Below are positions 1 to 5,765 of a stretch of DNA of 14,308 bases, in pieces (within the stretch, counting starts at the first letter, position 1; the number at the start of each line of letters is the position of its first letter). Source of the stretch: an uncultured Muribaculaceae bacterium (lineage in GTDB: Bacteria; Bacteroidota; Bacteroidia; Bacteroidales; Muribaculaceae). Where the stretch lies: NCBI GenBank assembly GCA_910579105.1, contig CAJTRT010000056.1, positions 1-14,308 on the forward strand, given 5' to 3'. The translations under genes were made by a program, and so were the position numbers. The notes beneath the pieces were generated by a model. It worked only from the letters and a program-made list of their open reading frames with translations. It was not told the origin of the DNA and ran no database searches.

Positions 1-240
1 ATTGAATTTCAATAATTTCAAAGTACTCTTATGATTTTTTAGTGGACACTAATGGTTCATGGTATATTAGACTGGGTTTAATATTTGGTCGCAAAAGTAG
101 ATAAAAATTAACAGAATTTACCTGCCCAAATGTTAATGATAGTTAATTACGGGCGTCTTTAACGCTTTGCCGGTTGTGACGATGAACGATTTCACGCGAA
201 ACACGCGTCTCTGATTTCGCTTTGCCACCACGCGGTTTTG
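1..240. other. AT-rich upstream flank without a gene
   Basis: No open frame of credible length or composition is seen here on either strand; the reverse frame running from rsmA into this region is a shadow of rsmA. The first 130 bases are much more AT-rich than the rest of the window. They contain a short perfect palindrome at 1-13 (ATTGAA-T-TTCAAT) and another at 41-50 (AGTG-GA-CACT). A weaker -7-like box (ATATTTG) lies at 81-87. The stretch is either the leader region of rsmA or the tail of an upstream intergenic region cut by the window edge. Confidence 0.6.
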
Positions 241-272
241 TTTGGCGGTTATGCGGAAAAAGCGTAATTTTG
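241..272 (+). promoter_or_regulatory. Bacteroidetes-type promoter for rsmA
   Basis: TTTG at 241-244, a 20-base spacer and TAATTTTG at 265-272 match the Bacteroidetes housekeeping promoter form (TTTG, 19-21 bases, TAnnTTTG) with no mismatch. The transcript would begin near 279, giving a leader of about 40 bases before rsmA. It probably also drives mgtE and the small gene behind it, since no strong promoter is seen before either. Confidence 0.65.
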
Positions 273-318
273 CCTGATATACCGATGAGACAACGGCGCC
301 GCGGCGCCCGAATGACGA

Positions 319-1098
319 ATGATTATGCGCAAAGTCAGACCAAAGAAGGCCCTTGGCCAGCATTTCCTCACCGACCTTGGTGTCGCGGAGCGTATCGCCT
401 CGACCCTCGACGCGTTCAACGGCCTCCCGGTGGTCGAGGTCGGTCCCGGCATGGGGGTGCTTACCCGTTTCCTTGTGGATAAGGGGCACGCGCTCGACGT
501 GGTGGAAATCGACGGCGAGAGCGTGGACTACCTCCGCGAGGAGTTCCCCGCGCTTTCCGACGACCATATAATAGCGAAGGACTTCCTGACGCTCGACCTC
601 GGATCGCTTTATCCCGGGCGCGAGTTCTGCGTGATAGGCAACTACCCCTATAATATATCGTCGCAGATCTTCTTCCACATACTGAAATGGAAGGACCAGT
701 GCGTGTGCTGCTCGGGAATGCTCCAGAAAGAGGTGGCGGAGCGTATCGCCGCCAAGGAGGGCACGAAGGCCCGCGGCATACTGAGCGTGCTGTTGCAGGC
801 GTGGTACGACGTAGAGTATCTCTTCACCGTAGACGAGCACGTGTTCAATCCGCCGCCAAAGGTGAAGTCGGGGGTCATCCGCCTGACGCGCAACGCTGTT
901 ACAGAGCTGGGATGCGACCCGGCGCGGTTCAAGACCGTGGTGAAGACCACCTTCGGCCAGCGCCGCAAGACCATACGCAACTCGGCCAAGTCGCTCCTCC
1001 CCCCAGGGGGGGCGATGCCCGAGTCGCCGCTTATGGCGCTCAGGCCCGAGCAGCTTTCTGTGGCGCAGTTCGTGGAGCTTACCAACCTGCTGTCATAG
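319..1098 (+). CDS. rsmA: 16S rRNA (adenine1518-N6/adenine1519-N6)-dimethyltransferase RsmA (KsgA)
   Basis: This is the SAM-dependent enzyme that dimethylates two adjacent adenines in the 3'-terminal hairpin of 16S rRNA during late small-subunit assembly in the cytoplasm. Visible family marks are the N-terminal GQHFL (13-17), SAM motif I EVGPGMGVLT (40-49), the acidic VEID that holds the ribose (62-65), catalytic motif IV NYPYNISS (108-115), QKEVAERI (136-143), the FNPPPKVKSG segment and FGQRRKTIRN near the C-terminus. The length of about 259 residues is normal. Two starts are possible: ATG 319 or ATG 325. The latter gives MRKVRPKKALGQHFL and may be the true one, as homologues usually begin just before KPKK. 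mgtE starts 51 bases downstream on the same strand, so the two are probably co-transcribed. Confidence 0.97.
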   Translation: MIMRKVRPKKALGQHFLTDLGVAERIASTLDAFNGLPVVEVGPGMGVLTRFLVDKGHALDVVEIDGESVDYLREEFPALSDDHIIAKDFLTLDLGSLYPGREFCVIGNYPYNISSQIFFHILKWKDQCVCCSGMLQKEVAERIAAKEGTKARGILSVLLQAWYDVEYLFTVDEHVFNPPPKVKSGVIRLTRNAVTELGCDPARFKTVVKTTFGQRRKTIRNSAKSLLPPGGAMPESPLMALRPEQLSVAQFVELTNLLS

Positions 1099-1149
1099 GC
1101 CTCGGTCACATTTAATTCTTAGTAAATTTAAGGTGTAGGTTTAAAGGCG

Positions 1150-2511
1150 ATGAAGGAATTTGACGAAGAGCAGCTTGACCAGATCAAGGAAATCATAGGG
1201 CGCCGCGACGACGAGGCGGCCCGGACGGTTCTCGCCGACCTGCACCCGGCCGACATAGCGCAGCTGTACAACGACCTGAACCTTGAGGAGGCCGAATACC
1301 TCTACCGGCTGCTCGACGACGACAAGGCCGCCGAGGTGCTGATGGAGCTCGACGAGGATGACCGCCGCAAGCTCCTCAGCGGCATGGAGCCGGAGGATAT
1401 CGCCCGCCAGTACATCGACCATCTCGACACTGACGACGCCGTCGACCTGATCCAGGACCTCGACGAGGAGGACCGCGACGAGGTGCTGTCGCACATCGAC
1501 GACGTGGAGCAGGCCGGCGACATCATCGACCTGCTGAAATACGACGAGGACACCGCCGGCGGCCTCATGGGCACGGAGATGCTCGTGGTAAACGAGAACT
1601 GGTCGATGCCCGAGTGCATCAAGCAGCTGAGGATGCAGGCCGAGGACATGGACGAGGTCTACAACGTCTATGTCGTTGACAACGAGGACCGGCTGCGCGG
1701 CACCCTGCCGCTGAAAAAGCTCATAACGCACCCCTCTGTGTCGAAGATCAGGAACGTCATGGAGACCGACCCGGTGGCCGTCAAGACCGACATGCCGCTC
1801 GACGAGGTGGCGATCGATTTCGAGAAGTACAACCTGGTGGCCATGCCGGTGGTCGATTCGATAGGGCGCCTGGTGGGGCACATAACGGTCGACGACGTGA
1901 TGGACCGCGTCCGCGAGTCGTCGGAGCGCGACTACCAGCTGGCCTCCGGTCTGTCGCAGGACGTGGAGTCGGACGACACGATCTGGCAGCAGACCCGCGC
2001 CCGCCTTCCCTGGCTGCTCATCGGCATCGCCGGCGGCATCGGCAACTCGCTGATACTCGGTAATTTCGAGCAGGGGTTCGCCACCAACCCGGCAATGGCG
2101 CTCTTCATACCCATGATCGGCGGCACGGGTGGCAATGTCGGCATACAGTCGTCGGCCATCGTGGTCCAGGGCCTTGCCAACGGCTCGCTCGACATCAAGG
2201 AATCCGGGCGGCAGATACTGAAAGAGGTCGGGGTCGGATTCATCAACGGCCTGATAATATCGCTGATAGTGTTCGCCTATAACGCTTTCAGCCTGAATCC
2301 GTGGAACCCGACGACGCTGGCGGTGTCGATCTCGCTTATGGCGGTTGTGCTATTCGCGTCGATATTCGGCACGTTCGTGCCGCTGACTCTCGAAAAGCTC
2401 AAGATCGACCCCGCGCTTGCCACCGGCCCCTTCATATCGATCACCAACGACATCATAGGCATGCTGATTTATATGCTGATTTCCAACGCGCTGATGCAGG
2501 CCCTTTGCTGA
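1150..2511 (+). CDS. mgtE: Magnesium transporter MgtE
   Basis: Inner-membrane Mg2+ channel of the MgtE/SLC41 family, gated by cytosolic Mg2+. The expected domains appear in order. An acidic helical N domain (about 1-130, with HPADIA at 32-37 and many Asp/Glu) is followed by two CBS domains (about 138-195 and 202-256, the second ending in GHITVDDVMD) and a membrane domain from about 285 to the end. The membrane part carries the pore signature PMIGGTGGNVGIQSSA (321-336) and DPALATGPFISITND (420-434). The Asp at 434 matches the conserved pore-lining Asp of the Thermus protein. At 453 residues it is full length. The start at 1150 is the first in-frame ATG after rsmA. The next gene starts one base after the stop (TGA-G-ATG), which implies translational coupling. 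Confidence 0.97.
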   Translation: MKEFDEEQLDQIKEIIGRRDDEAARTVLADLHPADIAQLYNDLNLEEAEYLYRLLDDDKAAEVLMELDEDDRRKLLSGMEPEDIARQYIDHLDTDDAVDLIQDLDEEDRDEVLSHIDDVEQAGDIIDLLKYDEDTAGGLMGTEMLVVNENWSMPECIKQLRMQAEDMDEVYNVYVVDNEDRLRGTLPLKKLITHPSVSKIRNVMETDPVAVKTDMPLDEVAIDFEKYNLVAMPVVDSIGRLVGHITVDDVMDRVRESSERDYQLASGLSQDVESDDTIWQQTRARLPWLLIGIAGGIGNSLILGNFEQGFATNPAMALFIPMIGGTGGNVGIQSSAIVVQGLANGSLDIKESGRQILKEVGVGFINGLIISLIVFAYNAFSLNPWNPTTLAVSISLMAVVLFASIFGTFVPLTLEKLKIDPALATGPFISITNDIIGMLIYMLISNALMQALC

Positions 2512-2512
2512 G

Positions 2513-2974
2513 ATGTACCAGATATTCCATTCGGTCGAGTTCTATGTGGTGCTGACGGCGGTCGCCGCCCTGGTCGTCGGGGTGCTCTGCGCTCCCTCCG
2601 GACGCGGTCCGGCTGAGACTGGCTTCCTGACGGGTTACCTGCGGGAGAGCCGCGTCGGCGAGCCGATGGAGCCGGGAATCCGCGTCGAATGTCTCGCCGA
2701 CGGCAACGTGCTGCTCACCAGGCACGGTCTCGCTGACCTGACAGACACGGCGACGGTCGCGCTGGCCGTGACCCGCGCGGGGTTCGACATATCGATCGAG
2801 GAGCGCGTGACCCCGGGGCGCGGCGGCGAGTGGATCGACACCGCTACCTTCATCCTCCCGGGCCTGGGGCAGGAACGCTACCATCTGAAATACAACTCCC
2901 GGCCCACTTCCACTTTCGCCGCGCTGACTTTCCGCAACACCCCGGGTCTCAAGGCCGAGCGCAGGCTCGCCTGA
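2513..2974 (+). CDS. Small membrane-anchored protein of unknown function, coupled to mgtE
   Basis: I do not recognise a family. The 153-residue product has one hydrophobic segment near the N-terminus (about 11-28, VVLTAVAALVVGVLCAP) that could be a membrane anchor or an uncleaved signal. A soluble domain of alternating short strands follows (for example RVECLADGNVLLTRHGL, then ISIEERVTPG and TATFILPGLGQERYHLKYN), which suggests a compact beta-rich fold outside the membrane. The Cys at about 26 is followed by AP rather than a lipoprotein-like stretch, so I do not call a lipoprotein. The start codon lies one base after the mgtE stop, and codon use (high GC at third positions, ATA isoleucine) matches mgtE, so this is a real gene in the rsmA-mgtE transcript. 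A role linked to MgtE is inference from position only. Confidence 0.8.
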   Translation: MYQIFHSVEFYVVLTAVAALVVGVLCAPSGRGPAETGFLTGYLRESRVGEPMEPGIRVECLADGNVLLTRHGLADLTDTATVALAVTRAGFDISIEERVTPGRGGEWIDTATFILPGLGQERYHLKYNSRPTSTFAALTFRNTPGLKAERRLA

Positions 2975-3012
2975 CCCGTTGCCCGCGCGGACGGCTCCGG
3001 TACCTGGGTTAA

Positions 3013-3047
3013 GCCTCATTAAGGAAATTTTTCCCTATTTTTGAGGC
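3013..3047 (+). terminator. Nested inverted repeat after the rsmA-mgtE unit
   Basis: GCCTCA (3013-3018) pairs with TGAGGC (3042-3047), and inside it GGAAA pairs with TTTCC around a short T-rich loop. No T tract follows the outer arm on the plus strand. It could be a factor-assisted terminator for the mgtE transcript or an operator just upstream of the gapA promoter, about 8 bases from its -33 region. Confidence 0.35.
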
Positions 3048-3054
3048 ATAAATG

Positions 3055-3084
3055 ATTGACAGAGCCAAAATTTTCGTATCTTTG
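3055..3084 (+). promoter_or_regulatory. Promoter of gapA
   Basis: TATCTTTG at 3077-3084 is a perfect TAnnTTTG -7 box followed by CA. ATTG at 3055-3058 (within ATTGAC) sits 18 bases upstream as the -33 element. Transcription would start near 3090, leaving a leader of about 100 bases before the gapA ATG. This is the best-formed promoter in the window and fits a strongly expressed glycolytic gene. Confidence 0.7.
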
Positions 3085-3121
3085 CACCCGAATAAAGCCG
3101 TCTGTCCGGAAAGGTTTGCGT

Positions 3122-3145
3122 AATCGCCTGAAACAGGCTGCGATA
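3122..3145 (+). promoter_or_regulatory. Stem-loop in the gapA 5' leader
   Basis: GCCTG-AAA-CAGGC (3126-3138) forms a perfect 5-bp stem with a three-base loop. The flanking ATC and GAT can extend it with a small bulge. It lies about 35 bases after the predicted transcription start and about 50 bases before the gapA ATG. It may stabilise the mRNA or tune translation; nothing in the sequence identifies it as a known riboswitch. Confidence 0.35.
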
Positions 3146-3193
3146 AGAAATACAGATTAACGAAAACACCAACATACTTTTTATTTATCGACT

Positions 3194-4201
3194 ATGACTA
3201 AAATTGGTATTAACGGATTCGGCCGCATCGGTCGCTTCGTTTTCCGCGCTTCCTGCAAGCGTAACGACATCGAGGTAGTCGCCATCAACGACCTTCTCCC
3301 CGTTGACTACATGGCCTACATGCTCAAATACGACACCATGCACGGCCAGTTCGACGGCGAAGTTTCCTTCGACCTCGAGAAGTCCCTCCTGATCGTCAAC
3401 GGCAAGGAAATCCGCGTAACCGCTTGCCGCGACCCGAAAGAAATCGCCTGGAACGCAGTCGGCGCTGAGTACGTCGTTGAGTCCACCGGTCTCTTCCTGA
3501 CCAAGGAAAAAGCCCAGGCCCACATCGAGGCTGGCGCCAAGTACGTCGTTATGTCCGCTCCTTCCAAGGACGACACCCCCATGTTCGTCTGCGGCGTGAA
3601 CGAGAAGACCTACGCCGGCCAGCAGTTCGTTTCCAACGCTTCCTGCACCACCAACTGCCTCGCCCCCATCGCCAAGGTGCTCAACGACAAGTTCGGCATC
3701 GTTAACGGCCTGATGACCACCGTACACTCCACCACCGCTACCCAGAAGACCGTTGACGGCCCCTCCATGAAGGACTGGCGCGGCGGCCGTGCCGCTTCCG
3801 GCAACATCATCCCCTCCTCCACCGGCGCCGCCAAGGCTGTGGGCAAGGTTATCCCCGAGCTCAACGGCAAGCTGACCGGCATCTCGATGCGCGTTCCCAC
3901 CCTCGACGTTTCCGTTGTCGACCTGACCGTCAACCTCGAGAAGCCCGCTTCGAAGGAGGACATCTGCGCCGCCATGAAGGAAGCCGCCGCCGGCGAGCTC
4001 AAAGGCGTGCTCGGCTACACTGAGGACGCTGTCGTTTCGTCCGACTTCCTCGGCGACGCCCGCACCTCCATCTTCGACGCCAACGCCGGAGTTTACCTGA
4101 CCCCCAACTTCGTGAAGGTGGTTTCCTGGTACGACAACGAGATCGGCTACTCCAACAAGGTGCTCGACCTCATCGCCCACATGAAGAAAGTCAACGGCTG
4201 A
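3194..4201 (+). CDS. gapA: Glyceraldehyde-3-phosphate dehydrogenase (NAD-dependent, glycolytic)
   Basis: Cytoplasmic enzyme that oxidises glyceraldehyde-3-phosphate to 1,3-bisphosphoglycerate with NAD+ and inorganic phosphate. The N-terminal Rossmann domain shows INGFGRIGR (6-14), and the Asp in AINDLL (33) is typical of NAD preference. The catalytic signature SNASCTTNCLAP places the nucleophilic Cys at 151 with its partner His at 178 (TTVHS). The substrate loop RGGRAASGNIIPSSTGAAKAV and the C-terminal SWYDNEIGYSNKV are intact. At 335 residues it is full length. Codon use differs from the neighbours: isoleucine is ATC or ATT with no ATA seen, and TCC and TTC dominate, as expected for very high expression. 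It is a single-gene unit between its own promoter and terminator. Confidence 0.98.
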   Translation: MTKIGINGFGRIGRFVFRASCKRNDIEVVAINDLLPVDYMAYMLKYDTMHGQFDGEVSFDLEKSLLIVNGKEIRVTACRDPKEIAWNAVGAEYVVESTGLFLTKEKAQAHIEAGAKYVVMSAPSKDDTPMFVCGVNEKTYAGQQFVSNASCTTNCLAPIAKVLNDKFGIVNGLMTTVHSTTATQKTVDGPSMKDWRGGRAASGNIIPSSTGAAKAVGKVIPELNGKLTGISMRVPTLDVSVVDLTVNLEKPASKEDICAAMKEAAAGELKGVLGYTEDAVVSSDFLGDARTSIFDANAGVYLTPNFVKVVSWYDNEIGYSNKVLDLIAHMKKVNG

Positions 4202-4227
4202 TAGCCGTCACGGCTTTAACGCATAGG

Positions 4228-4261
4228 GAGGCGGCGCCATGACGGCGCCGCCTCTTGTGTT
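4228..4261 (+). terminator. Strong hairpin terminator after gapA
   Basis: A perfect 11-bp stem, GAGGCGGCGCC (4228-4238) with GGCGCCGCCTC (4244-4254), closes a five-base loop (ATGAC) and is followed by the T-rich TTGTGTT. It starts 26 bases after the gapA stop and is the clearest intrinsic terminator in the window. Confidence 0.85.
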
Positions 4262-4277
4262 AAAATCGGTTAACAGA

Positions 4278-4308
4278 TTGGCCGAAATGAAGTTTTTGGT
4301 TAACTTTG
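4278..4308 (+). promoter_or_regulatory. Promoter for the EF-hand-type lipoprotein gene
   Basis: TAACTTTG at 4301-4308 is a perfect TAnnTTTG box. TTG at 4278-4280 lies 20 bases upstream. The predicted start near 4315 leaves a leader of about 100 bases that is AT-rich close to the ATG at 4416. I see no recognisable riboswitch in this leader. Confidence 0.6.
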
Positions 4309-4415
4309 TAACCATAGTTTAAGCTGACGGCGGCGTTTAGCTACGGTGGCGCTGTTGGCGAAAAAACGACCAAAACGTTATAAATTACAGATTTTAAAAC
4401 CATAATTGCTGAATT

Positions 4416-4922
4416 ATGAAGACCTTGCGCAAAATTGGGATGATGATTGCCGTTGCTTTCGCCGCCCTCGGCTTCACTGCCTGCGACGACGATGACGACG
4501 ACGCTGTGGCCAACGCCTCCTTCGCCGGAACATGGAAGATCATCGAAAACGTCAACATCACCTCGACTGTGACCTCTCCCGACGTGGTTGTCGATTCCGA
4601 GAAGCCCGCCGCGCCCGTTTCGTTCGTGTTCAACGCCGACGGCACTGGCATTTTCAACTATACCGCTCTCGCCGAAGAACCGATCGATCTTGACGGCGAC
4701 GGCGTGTTCGACGGCTCGGAACTCGTCACCAAGGAATTCCAGGGCGCTCTGACTTATACCGCCGCCGCGGGCGATAACGGTCTGACCAAGCTCGACATAG
4801 TGCTCCAGGCCACTGAAAACTACAAGGAGGTTACCCTCGCCACACAGTACAGCATCAAGGGCGACCTTATGTATCTCTACCTGAAATATCCCCAGTCGCC
4901 TGACGTGCTCCGCAAGCAGTAA
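4416..4922 (+). CDS. Small lipoprotein, lipocalin-like, with an EF-hand-type loop
   Basis: The 168-residue product begins with a lipoprotein signal peptide: basic MKTLRK, a hydrophobic core, then FTAC with the lipidated Cys at 23. Six aspartates follow the Cys directly. An acidic stretch next to the lipobox is the known Bacteroidetes lipoprotein export signal for surface display, so the mature protein is probably on the outer face of the outer membrane. The following FAGTWKIIENV and the strands FVFNADGTGIFNY and TATQYSIKGDLMYLYLKYP-type segments resemble lipocalin-like lipoproteins of this phylum. Residues 91-102 (DLDGDGVFDGSE) match the 12-residue EF-hand loop: Asp at 1, 3, 5 and 9, Gly at 6, Glu at 12. 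Ca2+ binding is therefore likely. It forms a single-gene unit between a promoter and tandem hairpins. Its specific role is unknown. Confidence 0.85.
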   Translation: MKTLRKIGMMIAVAFAALGFTACDDDDDDAVANASFAGTWKIIENVNITSTVTSPDVVVDSEKPAAPVSFVFNADGTGIFNYTALAEEPIDLDGDGVFDGSELVTKEFQGALTYTAAAGDNGLTKLDIVLQATENYKEVTLATQYSIKGDLMYLYLKYPQSPDVLRKQ

Positions 4923-4931
4923 CGCCGGTGG

Positions 4932-4948
4932 CGGGAGCCGCGCTCCCG
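4932..4948 (+). terminator. Short GC-rich hairpin after the lipoprotein gene
   Basis: CGGGAGC (4932-4938) pairs with GCTCCCG (4942-4948) around a CGC loop, starting 10 bases after the stop codon. It has no T tract and sits just before a larger hairpin, so the two may act together as a tandem terminator or mRNA 3'-end stabiliser. Confidence 0.5.
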
Positions 4949-4957
4949 GAGAAACAT

Positions 4958-5000
4958 AAGAAGGCGCTGTGTCTGATTCAGACACATCGCCTTCTTTGTG
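4958..5000 (+). terminator. Long near-perfect hairpin terminator
   Basis: AAGAAGGCG-C-TGTGTCTG (4958-4975) pairs with CAGACACA-T-CGCCTTCTT (4979-4996) around a three-base loop, with a single C/T mismatch. The 3' arm ends in CTTCTTTGTG, which gives a short T-rich tail. The reverse orientation begins with A-rich sequence, so it might act in both directions, although both neighbours are on the plus strand. Confidence 0.75.
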
Positions 5001-5118
5001 CCCGGAGGGGGGATGGCGAGTGGCGTTATCGCATACGGCGCGCGGGGACGCGGGTATAACTTCGCGGAGTGTTTTTCATAGACGTATTGTTTTTTCAAAC
5101 CTTTAATTCTTTAAGACT

Positions 5119-5634
5119 ATGGACAATGGGAGAAGAAAGGCCGCCACGGCACTGGCGAAGGCCGATCCCGCGGCTCTGGCAGCGGCGGGATTCCGCACCA
5201 CGCGGAAAATCAGCGAGATCATCGTGCACTGCTCCGCGACGCGTCCCGGGCAGGGGTTTACCGCGGACGACATCAGGCGCTGGCATGTCAGCGAGCGCGG
5301 TTTCAGCGACATCGGTTATCATTTCGTGGTGGAGACCGACGGGACGGTGTCCGTCGGGCGTTCTCTCGACCTGGCCGGGGCGCACTGCCGGGGGCATAAC
5401 GCACGGTCTGTGGGAGTGTGCTATATGGGTGGAATCGGTGACGACGGGTCGCCGGCAGACACGCGCACAGCGGCGCAGCGCTCGGCGCTCGCCGCGCTCA
5501 TAGGCGCTCTGGCGCGGTCGTTCCCCGGGGCGCTCGTCCGTTCCCACCGCGACTTCGCCCGCAAGGCGTGTCCCTGTTTCGACGCCACGGCGGAATACGC
5601 GGGCTTCCGCGTTCTACCCGGCGGTGTCAGCTGA
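5119..5634 (+). CDS. N-acetylmuramoyl-L-alanine amidase, T7-lysozyme-like (Amidase_2 fold)
   Basis: Zinc amidase that cuts the bond between N-acetylmuramic acid and L-alanine in peptidoglycan. Residues aligning with T7 lysozyme are visible: zinc ligands His37 (in IIVHCSAT), His143 (VRSHRDF) and Cys151 (in KACPCFD), with Tyr67 (GYHFVVE) and Lys149 as the catalytic pair. AHCRGHNARSVGVCYMGG (88-105) is the usual central segment. At 171 residues it is close to the single-domain phage-type enzymes. The N-terminus (MDNGRRKAATALAKADPAALAAAG) has no signal peptide, so either export is unconventional or the enzyme acts from inside the cell, as phage-type amidases do with a holin. No holin or other phage gene is nearby. 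The promoter is unclear; TAACTTCG at 5057-5064 is a one-mismatch -7 box without a clear partner. Confidence 0.92.
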   Translation: MDNGRRKAATALAKADPAALAAAGFRTTRKISEIIVHCSATRPGQGFTADDIRRWHVSERGFSDIGYHFVVETDGTVSVGRSLDLAGAHCRGHNARSVGVCYMGGIGDDGSPADTRTAAQRSALAALIGALARSFPGALVRSHRDFARKACPCFDATAEYAGFRVLPGGVS

Positions 5635-5687
5635 GCGGGCGCTGCGGCGCTCCGCGGTTCGGGGTGGTGCGGGCCGGTTGTTTTTTT
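5635..5687 (+). terminator. Possible terminator after the amidase gene
   Basis: Directly after the stop, GCGGG-c-GC (5635-5642) can pair with GC-TCCGC (5649-5655) with one bulge. A run of seven T lies at 5681-5687, about 25 bases further on, following a G-rich stretch. The gap between stem and T tract is too long for a classical intrinsic terminator, so this is tentative. Confidence 0.3.
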
Positions 5688-5694
5688 GAAGCGT

Positions 5695-5728
5695 TTTCGA
5701 CGGAGTTTCGATTTATTTCGTAAATTTG
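5695..5728 (+). promoter_or_regulatory. Promoter for the YitT-family/outer-membrane gene pair
   Basis: TAAATTTG at 5721-5728 is a perfect TAnnTTTG -7 box. TTTCG at 5695-5699 is an imperfect -33 element 21 bases upstream. Transcription would start near 5735, about 30 bases before the first ATG. Confidence 0.6.
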
Positions 5729-5765
5729 TGCGCCATAAAGGCACAAACTCTCTATCGAAGCATCT

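Noticed and set aside
133..840. Minus-strand open frame covering the rsmA leader and gene
   Set aside because: Most of it is antisense to rsmA, it has no recognisable motif, and it covers the rsmA promoter.
1141..1881. Open frame antisense to mgtE
   Set aside because: It is a His/Val-rich shadow of the Asp-rich MgtE N-terminal domain, with no independent start context or motifs.
3185..4180. Open frame of about 330 codons antisense to gapA
   Set aside because: It mirrors gapA exactly, is Gly/Val-rich without family motifs, and arises from the strong codon bias of gapA.
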